Shown: piece after piece, positions 49,670-63,445 of the stretch
Layout: each line of letters begins with the position of its first letter
Position numbering within the stretch: position 1 is the stretch's first letter
Source of the DNA: Callaeas wilsoni
Taxonomy: Eukaryota > Chordata > Aves > Passeriformes > Callaeidae
DNA: 64,000 nucleotides
Assembly (NCBI GenBank): GCA_013398955.1
Contig: VWPU01011634.1
Location: forward strand, 124,001-188,000
Direction: 5' to 3'
Made by a program: the position numbers and the translations under genes
The notes under the pieces: model-generated
The model's input: the letters and a program-made list of their open reading frames with translations, nothing else
The model's database searches: none
Told to the model about the DNA's origin: nothing

Positions 49670-50417
49670 AGCAAGAGCCAGCAACATACCCTTACAGCTA
49701 AGAAGTCCAATAGCACCCTGGACTGCATTAGGAAAAGCACCACCAGCAAGCAGATTTACATACTCGATCCTTCCCGTCTAGTCAGCACTGGTGAGACATC
49801 TGGAGTGCTGTTCCTGTGCTAGGCTCCACAGTACAAGAGGCGTGAATGTATTGGAGAGAGCACAGTGAGGGACCACTAATGTGATTCTAGGATTGTAAGC
49901 ATCTGTTGAACTAGGAAAGACTGAGAGCTGGGAGTTTTTGCCAGGAGAAGAGTTTAGTGGGATCTCGTTAATGTGTATCAATACTTTAGGTGAGAAAATA
50001 AAGATATAGAAGCCAGACTCTTCCCAGTAACCCTTGACAAGAGGCAGCATGCACAAATTAAAAAGTAGGAAATTCCACTTAAACACAAGGAAAGGTAAAA
50101 CTCCTGCAGAATCACTAAAAGGTTTGGCTTGGAAGGGATCTGTTAAAGATCATCTAGTCAAACTCTCTGCCATGTGCTGGGATGTCTTTTGCTCACGTTA
50201 CTCTTTCGACCAGGTTGCTCAAGGCTGTAAGGTGGTTGAGCACTGGAATGGGTTGCCTGGAGAGGCTGTAAAGTCTCAATCCTTGGAGAAAGTAAAGGGC
50301 CAGCTGGACACATTACTGAGCAATCTGCTGCAGTTCATCTTGTTTTGAGCAGTGGGATTGGGCAAGGTGACCTCTGGAGGTCCCTTCCAACTTTAATGAT
50401 TCTGTGACTCTATGATG
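49670..50417 (+). mobile_element. CR1 LINE 3' end, plus strand, interrupted
   Basis: The left part encodes CR1 ORF2 C-terminal residues (SQQHTLTAKKSNSTLDCIRK, then a frameshifted stretch), followed by GGCTCCACAGTACAAGAGGC, CTGAGAGCTGGG and ATGTGTATCAATAC. After an inserted antisense CR1 (50108-50225) it resumes with GAGCACTGGAATGGGTTGCC and ends GGTCCCTTCCAACTTTAATG then ATTCTGTGACTCTATGATG. The left limit is approximate because divergence rises before 49665. It is frameshifted and 5'-truncated, so not active. Confidence 0.9.
50108..50225 (-). mobile_element. CR1 fragment nested inside another CR1, minus strand
   Basis: The plus strand shows an antisense CR1 3' end: AGAATCAC, GGTTTGGCTTGGAAGGGATC, AAAGATCATCTAGTCAAACT and CCAGGTTGCTCAAGGC. 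It sits inside the sense CR1, which breaks off after AAACTCCTGC and resumes at TGTAAGGTGGTTGAGCACTGG. The fragment is about 118 bases, so it was strongly 5'-truncated when it inserted. The nesting shows that the outer CR1 is the older of the two. Confidence 0.85.
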
Positions 50418-53400
50418 AAAAAAAACAGAGGCAACTGTTAAATTACTGGTGTATATGATGTATATGATGTTTGAAATGAAGCTTCCCACAAAGCTTTATT
50501 ATTAGATACTGAAATATTTCATGTATTATAATTTATATACAAACTGGTAAACTAAGATATGGACACTTGCCTTATGAAATTTCCCTTTCTTTTTCCTACT
50601 CCTCGGTACACACAGAGGCATAAAAATAAATTTTACTTTCTGTCTGTATTAACCAAACCCGTCCTAAAATTACTGAAAATTTTGAGACACTCTTAAAGTC
50701 ACTGTGAGTTTTAGTTATATTTCTGGGTTTTAGTTTTCATGAACCCCTCTTTCTAACAAATAAATATAACTGTGAGATATCAAAATCCTATGCACTAATA
50801 ATGGACCTCAAGATTTCAGTTTTGGACATGTGTGAGAGTTGAGAGGCATTCATGAAAATAAAACTTTTGACATTTTCCAACAAAAAAATATGCTAGCATT
50901 GTAAAATAAATGGCTTCCAGTATTTGTCTTTTGAGGATTTTTCTGACTTTCTGTGTCTTCCTTTATTAATTTTCAGACTTTTCTAAGGATAACAACATTC
51001 TCACTGGGTCTATTATCAAATAGTTCCTTCATATCATTTCGATATTGGGAAATTAAACCAAAAGCAAACCTTTTTACACAACTATTCTTTTTTGCAGGAG
51101 TTTTTTCTATTAAATGGGGAGGGGGAACCCCGAACAACAGAAAAGTAGTGTTCAGAATAAAGAAAAGCTAACTAAGTGTTCTAATATTCCATGCTTCTTA
51201 ACCCAGCATCTAATTTCCTTTTCAGTTATATATCAATGACTTTGACATAGAGAATTATACAGTATTGTCCTATTAAACTGGTGGCTTGTATAAAGGAATG
51301 GTTTCCCACTCATTTTCTGATGCTAAGCTAGTCTTTGAAAATGTCATTCCAGGGTAATTACCTCCTATCCAAAAAAAATCAATATTTGTTTATACCCAAG
51401 TTTATGCATCCCTTTTATGGCATATGCAGAAACTGGGTGCTTAGGCTGAGCTTGCAATTATAAGTCAAGCATGCTGCTTTCTGAAATTTATTGTTATTAT
51501 GTTGCTTTTGACTTGCTGATATAGTTGCTAAATGTGCAAACTGAATTGGTCTACACAGTCTGACTGATATCAGTGGCTGGAGTAAAGTCAGCTGCAGTAG
51601 TCACTGTTCCGGAGATGATAGTAAGCACTTCCCACATTTTCCTCATGTCTGCTTTTCCTGGTAAGAGGAAGAAACAAGTTGGAATAGTCTACATTAAGAA
51701 TAGTACTACCACAATTTGTTAAAACCTATCAATCTTTTGTTAGTCTGACATCTCCCCTGTCACATTCCTTTAGAATCCTGGGAAACTGGAAAAGAGAAAA
51801 GAGGAAGCATCTTCAAACTTTTCTTGGCATTTCATTCTCACAGTGAAACCATAATCAACTCTCACAATTTCTACTGCAAATATATCTCTTGATAATACAG
51901 CCAATAAGACATGCACAAGCAATTGAGTCACTAGAATGAACAAAAACATTAAACTTTTATTTAAGTACAGTGAATTCTATAAGTAATATACTTATTCCAG
52001 CCATACTGGGTTATTTCATATTGTTTCATTCCTGATACTCTCACAGTGTTTTTCTGATACCATGCCAGGAGTCTTTTTTGCTCCTTTTTATGTCCTCCAC
52101 TCCAAATTATAAATGCACTCTGCCTTCTTTAATTCAGTAGATACTCTGATAAACAAAATCTAACAATGTTCTTTTTGCCTCCATTCCCTCATCTTCCCAA
52201 CTTGTTTTCTAGACCACTTTACTTAAAACTGTCTGTCCTTTGGGATTCATAAGCTGAAATAAGGGGGGAGTTTTGCTAACCTGTGAGTTTATGGCCAATA
52301 AGGTTTTAAGACAGTAGAATCACAGGAATAGAAATCCAGAAAGCCCATAATCATCTAAATTCCTACCTGTACTCTTTATTATAAGTCACCCAGGATGACA
52401 GCTTATTGAATTGTGACTTACATTCCAGTGTGTATTCTCTAGTTCAAAAATATAAGTGCTCATTTTCTTATCCATATAGATTCAGCTTATGCTCAATTTG
52501 TATGCAAAGCAAATAATTTGCTCATACTTGTAAAGGATATGCATTATCAGAACACAACACCTGCAGGACAAAGGAGAGGTTAATTTCATTGTTGCCATGA
52601 AGCAAAGGAGATCATTATAGAGCCTGCAGTAACCAAGCTCTGTGAAATAGCTGCATTAGTCATTAACTTTCCAGCACTAAATTTCATATCAGACTCAATT
52701 AACTACTACATAGCTTTTAATGACAATACTTTTCAGATGCAGCTTTTGTTTACTAATAAGATTTCCCATCACAACCAACTTTATCATTACTTTGGTGGCA
52801 TTAATATTCAAGTCTTGTGTTTCTCTGAAGAAAACGGAGCAATGAAAATCACATTTGCTGGAAGTCCTCCTTGAATTATTCTTCTAAATTTTAAAGCATT
52901 TAAGTTGTACTTTTGCACTAAATGGCAATAAGTGTGTAGGTGAATGTTGTCTCTGCATTATATCCACAGAAAAAACTTGAGTTTGTGTAGAACTTCCATA
53001 TATTTGACAAGAACATTTCTGTTGTGTTAGAGACTTTCGTGATCAAAGGCTTTAAGTTTGTTATTTTCTTATCATACTGAAATTCAAAGCTCAGAATAAA
53101 AGAAGTCACAGAGGTAATATAACCAGAAAATAATTTACATAGGTAATTAGCACAACACGCACAAAGGGCAGTTGGATTAAGATGGCAGATGACCCACAAT
53201 CTATAGAAGAAAACATTCTGGTCTTTAGTCTCTCTGGGGCCTACCCATAATTTTTTGCCCTTTTTGGAAAGGTGGGAGAGATCCTTAGGTTCAGACAACA
53301 CCAGGTATACTTTTACCTTATTTTTTTATCTGCTTTGATACCTTTACATCACTTATATTATTGTTAGTTGTGGCTTTAGTGTGGTTTTTTTGTCTGTGCT

Positions 53401-54920
53401 ATGGGACAAATACAAATGCTTCATTTTTGTTTTGAAAAATACCCAGGTACACACAGCAACCTGTGAGAAAAGTTAGTTTTGAAAGCACTTGTGAAAGCAC
53501 TGGTCTCTAACTTGGAAATAGCTGCTAATGATGCACTTGTCAGCTATATTGATTGTTGTGTTTGTTTTCACAGTCCTAGAAAACCTGAGTAACAAGGCTA
53601 TGCTATATAGAAATAACTATAATCCCTCAGAAGACGTGTGGGTATATTGTTCAAAAGTAGCTAATGGTAAATAGTTTTTCAAGTTGATTAAGAAAGCCTA
53701 TGAATGTTCTTATGTAAAAAAAGGTCCTAGCTCTGTATTTTTTTTTCTAGTTTGTGTGACATTTCCTTCTTCAGCATTCTGACTTCTTTTGTTTTCTGCA
53801 TCTTTTGGTCATCTGCCACATACTGCTCTTCTTATTTGGATATGTTATTGGGACTCTTAGAAAGAATAATTGAGAGAGTTTTTTGTTGTTTTCACTTTTT
53901 TTTTAATAAAGAAGGTATTGAGCCCAGGGAAAGCCATCAGATAGGAAACTATCATTTAACTATCTTGGATACATCAGTCAGAAGGCATTAATAATGACCA
54001 CCATCAACAGGTTTTGTATCATTTGTAGAGACCATAGTGACAATGCTGGAGTAGGATCTATTCATGACATCTCACAGATAATGCACAGGACAATCCCTCC
54101 AATTCTCCTCGTGCTGAGACCAGCTGGGATTACTGCCTTATTTACACCGTTGGGTGCTCCCTTCAGGCAGTACTGGTTGTCACCCAACATGTCCTTGGAC
54201 AGTAAAACAAAAGGATATATAAACAGTATAGAAGGCCAAAAGAAGGACTCTCCAATAAGGGGTTGGATTGGTGCACAGAGCAATATTTATCTGAAAGAAC
54301 ATATTTAGGAAATCCACTTTAGTGTTCTCTTTGGTAATTTGATGTGACATAGAGATGATGCATTGCATCCCATGGTAAATCCTTGTGGCAGAAAAACATC
54401 ATGAGGGAGCCTGAGCCGCTTTGTTCACAGAAGGAAAAGATGTCCTTGCACAGGACTGCTTTCAGTCACCAACATGAAAGGGGGAAGAGAGACAACAGCA
54501 AAAGACACTGTGCAAGCACAACCAAACAAGGAGCGAGAGCACACCTCCTCTGCAGAATACAGAGCGGTGTGTTTGTTTATTTTTTTATTCTAAAGCTCCA
54601 CTTCAGATAAAGAAATATAGCTTTCACATAGATCAAGACAAAACCTGCCATTAAAGAGAAATATAAAGAAAACTATCCCAGAGAGATTTTTTGCATTTCA
54701 AAACTATTTTGACAAAAACTGTGAGCAGACTTTTGCTTCCCCATCTCTTCTTGTCCACATAAAAGAATTCTAGTAAATGGCAACAGAATCTCACTTCAAC
54801 TCTCTTTCCAGTGGTGTAGTAGAATAAGACTTCTCAGCTGACAAAACAGAGCTCCCTTACTCACTTTCCACCAGATTTTTGCAGTATTTTTTGTGGTATT
54901 ATGGTATGGAGTATCTTGTA
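50418..54920. other. AT-rich non-coding stretch, no gene seen
   Basis: About 4.5 kb without recognised repeats. A short direct repeat (GTATATGATG/TATATGATGT) lies at about 50450-50470 just after the CR1 end. The largest frame, 127 codons on the minus strand at 52918-53301, has no domain and AT-driven composition. A plus-strand frame of 104 codons at 53994-54308 overlaps a minus-strand frame of 73 and is likewise unassigned. Confidence 0.5.
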
Positions 54921-54987
54921 GAATCCAGAATGTTACAGGGTTGGAACGGACCTTAAAGATCATCTAGTGCCAACCCCCTCTGCCATT
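54921..54987 (-). mobile_element. CR1 3' end stub, minus strand
   Basis: The plus strand reads GAATCCAGAATGTTACAGGG, TTGGAACGGACC, TTAAAGATCATCTAGTGCC, AACCCCCTCTGCCAT, the antisense of a CR1 terminus. Only about 67 bases are recognisable. The sequence is well preserved over that length, which suggests extreme 5' truncation rather than long decay. Confidence 0.88.
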
Positions 54988-55956
54988 TCTTACATTTCTA
55001 CTAGGAGAATCATTTATCTGCTGTAAGGAATAAGCTTCATTAATAAGAAAAAAAAAAGTTTCATGTGTGAAAGCATTTTTGAAACATCTGAACATTTTGC
55101 AAGATTGTTGAGCTCGTAGGGGGAGATCCACAGGTTTATACAATTTTTAATACCAGTTGAAAATATAATTTGATTCAGTTTACTTCTCAAAGTTTACACA
55201 GTTTTAATTTAACCTGTGGCCTCAGGGTTGAATGGCCATTAAGTAGCCTAGTGATCCATGAAGACAATTTCAAAACGCACAGTAAGTAAAATAATATGAG
55301 ATTGTTTCTGTATTTGCATGTTTAATTTGTCGCTGCTAAAGAGCATTATTAAAGATCTTCTTCTTTGATATAAGATTACTCTAATTGACTGGTTCTACTT
55401 TTTAGGACTGGCAATAACAGATTCACCTTGAGCCCTGTCCTCATCCTAAGCAAGTGTGTAATGAAGAGTTGTCTAGATGTTTCTGTGTTTCTTTCTATCT
55501 TTCACACATATCCTGTAAGATTATTGTATCTAAAAGTAGAAAGGAGTTAGCTTCTTTCTTCCTCCTCCAAATGAATGTGTGGAGTCATACACTGGTTTTG
55601 TGCATACCTGTAGTAAAAAAAATTACTTCCTTCGGCATATCTCACCTCGGCTTTCTCTTCTTTCAGTAAAGTTGCTGATTGTAATTCAACTGAAAGCTTC
55701 TCACTAACAAGAGGATTCAAGATCTTAAGAAGTCATAAACCTATTTGTATGTGGCGTGATGAATTTGATGGTAGGTAAATATCTTAAAAGATATTCTTGA
55801 TCCTTTGAGACTTTACAGCATTAAATGGATGACTGACTACTGCAGAAATTAAATGCAAATGGAAAAATTATTTTTACTAGAAAGAGACTACCAGTATAGA
55901 TTTTAATATTAATATTTTTAGATGTCTAAATTGTGTTCCCTTACTATATTTCAAAT
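54988..55956. other. AT-rich non-coding stretch, no gene seen
   Basis: About 970 bases between two CR1 remnants, with a 71-codon plus-strand frame of no recognised content. Nothing else seen. Confidence 0.5.
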
Positions 55957-56255
55957 GATAGAGTCACTGAAAAATCTAGATTATCTCATCCGATCTGGTT
56001 TTGCAGGGCCTCGGAAAATGTTGTCTGGTCAAGTCTTCAATATTTCCAGTGAACGAGAATCCACCACTTCTATAAGGAATCCATTTCAATACTGACTTAG
56101 TCTCATGGTAAATAATTTTACTGAAAGGGTGCATTGCTGGCTGACGTTCAGCTCATTGTCCACCAGGTCCCCCAGGTGCTTCTTAGTAGAACTACAGGAC
56201 AGTCACACCTCATGTTGACTTGCTACGTGGGATTATTTTGTCCCATTCAAATAAT
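55957..56255 (-). mobile_element. Old CR1 fragment, minus strand
   Basis: The antisense CR1 pattern is recognisable but diverged: TCTGGTCAAGTCTTCAATAT, TTCCAGTGAACGAGAATCCACC, CTGACGTTCAGCTCATTGTC, CACCAGGTCCCCCAGGTGCTTC and GGGATTATTTTGTCCCATTC follow in the order expected for the CR1 end of ORF2 plus 3' region. The greater divergence suggests that this is among the oldest insertions here. Confidence 0.8.
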
Positions 56256-59200
56256 TTCATGTGGTCTGCTCTGGAGGCAGGAATGAAACATTGTTATCCG
56301 GAGGATTAGCAAATTTTTTGGTTTGCCTTTTATTACTACTAAAATGTTCTAAATTGTTTGCTGATGGAATTTGGAAACTATAGAAAGGATTAGGCAACGA
56401 AATGGCAGAGCCACGAGAGTAAGAAATTAAAAATATTTTTTGTTTTCCTCTTATGCTTGAGTATGAATGAAATAAAAAATCTGGAATTTGAATAGAGTTT
56501 TGCTTATACTGGAATTTTCTCTGGAATGAAATGTTTTTCAACAATTATCTGAGAAATTATCTGCTTCAAAATGGCAAAACAGCCCTATGCGCTATCTCCA
56601 GTCTAGTACTACGAGGATATAAGTCTTTGATGATACTGTTGTTCCTTTTGTAGTATTGTCCTGAGGTAAATCCTATTCTCTGTGTTGGTTGTGACTTCAG
56701 TATTGCTTGTTCGGAATTAATCTGCAACATGGTTATATACAGTATCTTAAAGCAGTGTATAAGAGAATATGGTATACAAAGGTATGCAGGATATCACTTC
56801 ATGTTTTCTTCTGACTGTGAAGAATGAACTCAGTGACTCTAAGATGTATTATTCATGTGCATTAGATGCCAAAGCAGTTCTAAAATAATATTAGTCCATG
56901 TCAGCATTCAAAATATCTCCTTTCACAAGAGTGAACTCTTTGAGATTTCAGAAATAATAAGCAATTTGATCGTCTTTATTGTTCTCATAGATTTAAATTT
57001 TTAGCTATTATATGAATTTCAGTACCTGAAGATGTTCTGCTCTATTTATTTGGTGTGAACATGACTCACACTAATTTTCATTCTCTTCTTCAGTTTTGCA
57101 TAGGAAAAGATTTTATTCTAAGAATTGCTTATGATGCTTTGGGGTATATAGTAATCTTTTCGTTGTTGTTGTTTAACAAATAAGAATATTTCTTCCATTG
57201 GCATTCTAATTACAGATATTCAAATAGTGTTGTATGTAAAAAAAAAATCTGAATAATTGTGAGAATGGAAAGCTGTTTACAGAAATGATAAATTAAAGAG
57301 TTGTTGACAAGATCTCACAGAAGTTCCACTCCAATTTCACACAAATGTCTGCAAACCTCACCATCAGAAAATTTACCTGTCTGCCAGCTGAATGGAAGAT
57401 GACTGTTGGAGCATTACAAAGGAGCACACTGCTGCAGTGGAAATAGCCAAACAGCAGGTGGAATATAGCAGGTTAGGAATAACAACAAGAAGGAAAAAAA
57501 TATATCTAAGAGAAGAGATCGGAAAAGACAAGGAAATGTGAAAGCAAAATCATATTATTTAGAAAGAAGTATTCCTTCATATCAGTATAGCACTTTCTGT
57601 TATTAACCATGGACCAGAAGGAAATCTGTAGAAAAGCACAACAAAAATTGAGCTTTTCCACCCCAAAAATTAAGGTATCACAAAAAGTAATAATTAAAGT
57701 GATTTTCACAATATTTTTTAAAATTAGTGTTTTATTTAAATCAACCTGGTGATTCAATTTATACATAGCCAAAATGAGTATACAAGTGGAAATTAAAATA
57801 ACATGGGCATTTTTTAGGCTGTAGCTCACACTGGAACAGTCCAGGATGTTACCACCAGGGTAAGAAAAAGCTAAAACTCTTTCCAGAGAATTTCATCTAG
57901 TAGTATTACTCTCCCCAAAACTTACAGCTAAGGCCACACAAATTGAGTAAATTCTATCCATGGAAAAGTCAGCCAGTCAAAACAAGAAGAAAAGGAGGTT
58001 TAGGGTCTTTGCAGTAACTTGTACTTTCTACTATCTTAAATAATTACAATTTTTTTCCCTTGTGAAAATAAAGTATTTCCCTAATCCTACTAGCAGATAC
58101 ACCAAAAATAGGTTTATATAAAGTACCATCTACATTACCAGAACCTGTCTGAGAGGTACTTGGAAAGCAAGGTTTCAGTAGCACTTCAGCTGGTCCTGTT
58201 TTAATCTACAAACATCACTGTTTTCAGGCCTGGACTCCAAACTTGTATTTTCATAAGTTTTATCCAAGAGAACAGAAAGTTCACAAAGTTATACAGAATG
58301 TCTGTGAAATGAGCACAATAAGCCAACACTGGCCTTTTGTCTTTATGTTTTAAAGATAAAACCTTAAAATTGCCCCTATTTAAAGCAAAAAGAAAAATAT
58401 CTATTTCCAGTATATTGCTTTACAATACAAGCAGAGAGCAACTTTAGCTGTTACTGGCCATATTATTGCACCTGAAAGTAGTTGTTTTGTGTCTTTACAT
58501 TAGAAAAACAGAAGCTAAAGCTCACCATTTGCTTTCAAAATTCCTTTTCCTGTGCTATTATCATGTTTGTCTTCAGCCCACTTAGAACTGCATTCCATTT
58601 TATGTACCTTGTAATTTGTAGTCATATCATCTGAGCTTCTCATCTCAAAACCAATCAGGTCCCTATTCATTCACCTGCTCCTGGGTTTTGAAATACTCAC
58701 TATGCACTTATCTGTCCTGTATTGTTTTAGACCTTTTTCTAGTTTCTGCTGGTTTTGCCCGTTTGAATTTTGTACAGGAATAGGCAAATTTGCAGTTATA
58801 AACACCAGTCATTTTGTCCTTTTTTTTCATGTTTACGTCATCAATTTCTCAAGAATTCTTCAGTGACTTCCAAGTATTCTGCTACACTAATCTAGTAAAG
58901 TAGGAAATTCACAAGTTGGCTTTTGCACTATTTAAAGAGTATTTAATTTATCAATAAACAGCATAGAAACGGTAATGTACCAGGTCGCATTCAGAACCAA
59001 AGAGATCCTTTCTCCTAATTTCAGCATTCAGATTAGTCTGCAAACCTAAGGCATACATCACTTTAAGTACCTCTCCTTTGGACAAGGAAATCAGACTGGA
59101 GAATTAAAATCTATATTGGACATTAGTTTTCTTTTTAATCTTATAATAGTAACCACCTATGAACAGGATTTATAAAACACATTTATAGGTGAGCTTAAAG

Positions 59201-62200
59201 GTCAACATTATCCAAAAAAAGGAGCTCACAATATGCAGAAAAGAACTGATTATTTTCTGAACTGATTCAGGGGTAATTGCTTGCTGTCTTACCTTCTGCT
59301 ACATGAGAAGCCGTAAAAATGCTAAGTTCTGAAGACATAAGCCTGAATATTTACCTTCACAACTTTTAAAGAATTTTGAAGTATTCTTTTTTTGAAAGAA
59401 AATTAAAATATGATAAATCACGCTGACAGAGGCATTACACATTTATTTTCCTATTATAATATAAAAACCCCCAAATTTTCACCTCCTTGTTATATTTGAT
59501 CAGCCTTAACTGCTGCCTTAACTACCGGCTGAAATATACTTAAAAAGCTTTGCCTGCCCAGAGAAGTCTTACAGTTATAATCCTACCCTAACTAGTAGAA
59601 AAGGACTTGAAAGTGCCTCATGAGTTTACTCTCCTAATAGTGAACATTTACAAAATATTTCATGCTTCCAGAATGATCTTGTACTTTTCTGCCTGCTTAA
59701 ATAACATTTGTTGTGAAAAAGCATAGCTCCAAGAACCTGTGTAACAAGTTTGCCTTCTGTAAGTCTATATCTTGGTGCCTGCACAGTCGCCAGACATCGA
59801 AACATTTGAAGCACTTTAATTCGTAGTGCCCTCTTCAGAATCTCTTCAGAATAGTTTTCCATTGATATAACCATATAACTCCTAATCTCTCAAGTAGTGA
59901 AAACCTCCTAATAATTTCTCACCTATATTGACTCAGAGATGTCATAGATATATAAGTTCCAGCGTTCAAAAACCATTTTTCTCTAGTCAGTTATGCTGAT
60001 ACAAATGAATTTCTGAATGACTACACAAATTTTAAAGGATCCTGAAAAAATGTCTTAAAATCTACCACATTAATATCAATAAATATCAGGAAAACACTTT
60101 AAACTGAGGAAATTGGGAAGAATTCTCACAGAGTCTTATTACAGAAATATTCCTACAGATGGACCTGGGCAAACCTGAAGACTACTAAAGGGAAGTAGAA
60201 GCCCAAAGAGAAGCAGTGACACATTTCACTTGTTGAAAAAACAGATTCATAAAGGGTTGGCCCACCTCTTCTTCAAAATGATCATCTTAAAGATCGAAAA
60301 GTAAGACTGCACAGAGAAAAACTGAATAGTAACATCTACAATCAGGATTCTTAATTAATCTGAATTTTAAACTCGCTTGAGTTTTCAAAAAGGTACCTCA
60401 TTCATGTCATCAGACTGGAGCCATCCTCTAGCAGTTCTTTTAAGGTCCTGCCTTCAGGCAAGAGCATTAGACCATAGCTCCTTATAGTAAACACACTGTG
60501 ATTGATTAACTGCCAGTTACCAAACTTACATCAGATTTTCACTGGCTTTCTCATCTCCCACATTTATAAAGTTAATATTAGACTCGATATCACTTCCATG
60601 ATTGTTATATTCACTCTGATAAGAAAGAGGGGTTTTTATAGTTACTTCTACTTAAGTAACTTAAGCAACTTATACTTACCTCACTTTTGATTTATTAAGA
60701 CAATAGTTTTAGTGTGTAAGGAGGGAAATCTCCAAAACTGATATGGGAAAGAGAAGTTAAATCAGGCACTGACATTTTTATGTGTCCAGTCTTTCTCACT
60801 GTTTATACAAAAGAAGTCAGATTTTCCTTGCTATTCTAGCAATGTCCTCTGAAAAATCTGTCAGATAACACAAAGTAGAAGTGGTTTCTTAAACCTGAAA
60901 CAAATAAGAACTATTGAATACAAAAGGATATTTAAGTTGAAAGATCTCATTAAACCTCATAATGAAAAACATTAAAATTCACTAAGACAGAACAATTTTA
61001 ATTACTTTCTCTTGGATAAAGCTTCAGTGCCATTACTTCACCGCAGCTCAGGTTTCATGGATTCTAAAGAAATCATTGTAGCTTCTTAAGTGACCTTTTA
61101 CAATCAAAGTACATTACATTCCCTGTACATGCAATTTTAAATTTTATTATGAAATTTTTACCAATTTTTACAATTAAGAAGTGTGATCAATAACATTTAT
61201 TGTCTTGCAATATAATTAATTGCAAAATATATCTTAGATATAAAATATTGTAATACAAATTAGAAATTTCTTTTTCTAAGAAAGATTACCAGCTAACATG
61301 GAAAAATAAGACACAATTAGTTAAACTAAGAAACTGATAAAATGACCTGGGTGGGTTAAAGAACAATCAGATATTTTCAAATACATGTTCTATATCATGT
61401 ATTTAGCAACCACTCTCCTCAGTTCTAATTTCTCTGAAGCTTATCATAATTTTTCTAGTTACCTGACTATTCAGGTATTTCTTCAGACTTAGAGAATGAG
61501 TCCCAAGTTCTTTCAAACTCTGTCAGCCTAGACAGGACTGGAAGCACTGGTTCATTTTGTTCTGACCACACGCACCTTTGCAGAACTGAAACCTTACAGA
61601 CATGTTCCAATAGAGAGAGCTGAAAAGTGTCTGAAAGATGTGTGAACAACATTACCATTTCGTTCTGTGCCTAATGTGAAAGGCACTGACAATTAGCATT
61701 TGCTTAAGAGCTAAGCTCTCTTATCTGTGATAAGATTTTCAGCTCTGTTCTCATCCTCTGAATTAAGGAAGGAATGTTTTACTCTATTTGAATTACTCTC
61801 CAGTCCATTCAACCTATGAGTGCTCTATTTATCAGAACATATAAGTTTATTAGTCCCCGAGAAGTCGATAACACCTTTTTTTCCTACTTGTTTAGCTGAT
61901 TAACATTAGCACTAATCACATACTTGTTAAAGTCAAGTTTTTTGGTAGTTAAGAATAAACGCTAACTGATGCAAGCAGTTTTGAAATTGAATGCATGAAG
62001 GAGGTGGTAGTGGTGTATTTTTAAAATATGCATTAATGCATTGATAAAATTCATTTAGTAGTAAAACCACATTTTCAAAAATTGAGAAGAACCCCTCTGT
62101 GAAGCCAGTTTAATTCTGAAAAGCAACTCACAAGCTCACCGCAAAAACTCCTCTCATTCATTTCACAAGGGGTGTTAATGTTAACCCTCATTATTAAGAC

Positions 62201-63445
62201 ATGCCCTTACTGCTCAAGCTGCAAGATATATTAACACTTTCATACGGCTGCTATCATGTATTTCATTCTATATTGATACAAAATGGTCAGGAAAAAAAGC
62301 TAATCACCTCATTCCTCACATATTCCTCACTGAAGGTTCCATCCAGGCAACCCAATGGCTTTGGATTACAGCTTTATCAACAGTTTGTCTCAAGGAGGTA
62401 ACACAAAAAGGTTTTAACCAGGCATGTCAGGATATGATGTTTTTCTAAAACAAGCAACCAACCACAACAAAATTGTTTTCCAGTTCTTCAAAATAAACAA
62501 AGATCTCCAGGGCAGTCTTGTCACCAGCCTTTGAAGACATCCAGGACTATTAATCAGAAACATTAAAAAATATTTTATTCATTACAATCTTTACTGAGTT
62601 TTCATGCAGAGGCTCATGAAAAACTTTTTAAATGAACTACAAATTTCAAAACAAGTTAAAATTATGTTAACTTTATCAAACTCAAGGTGAAATATCACTA
62701 TGATGTAGTTGGATTGCTCTTATAAAAGTGTTTATTCTAAAGTAAGTTTATAAATGTACTTTTTTCTCAATTAAGAAGTGCTGGATGACAGACATAATGC
62801 TCCTAATATCTGTTCAACTTGAGTTCCCGTCATCTTAATTTGCTAGGACCTCCTTCCACATTTCTACTTCTTAAATTATACCAAACATAGGGACAGGTCA
62901 CAGAGAATATTTTAAATATGAACTATTTGAATCTCTGAGTTTCAAAGGAAAGTATTTGAGACAAAATTAAATTCAATACATTGAACTCAAGTTCAAAGCA
63001 ATTTCCTGAGTTTTTGTTGTTCTGGGTTTTTGGTTTTGTTTGTTTGTTGGCTGCTGGATTTTTATCAAATTGGTTTCAAGAATTGGAAAATTAAGCTGAA
63101 CAAAGGCAGCTCTGTTTAAAAAAATTTTCACACAGAGAACACAAAATTTTCAAGAAAAGATGATATATGGGAGCTACCCTATTTTTTTACTCAAGATCAT
63201 TTACAAGTGCCTTGGAAAAAAACAGAATTTGAAAAGCAGTTCCAGCCTGTTTTTAAATAAAAAATTCAATGGATAGTTTAATCATAATTAGATCCAAATA
63301 GTATCTCTAACAGAAATGGAAGACTAGTACATTTTCAGCTCTAAACTGGATAATTTTTTGTAGAATGAAAAATAATGTATTAAATACTACAAGACCAATT
63401 CATCAAAATGCTGCAAATATATTTCTGTGTTTTACCATTACCACC
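56256..63445. other. AT-rich non-coding stretch, no gene seen
   Basis: About 7.2 kb of AT-rich sequence. The longest frame is 107 codons on the minus strand (57506-57829), hydrophobic and AT-driven with no domain, and is probably chance. I see no recognised mobile elements, exons or RNA genes. Confidence 0.55.

Noticed and set aside
50034..50348. A 104-codon plus-strand frame
   Set aside because: It spans the outer CR1, the nested antisense CR1 and the outer CR1 again, so it is an artefact of the insertion.
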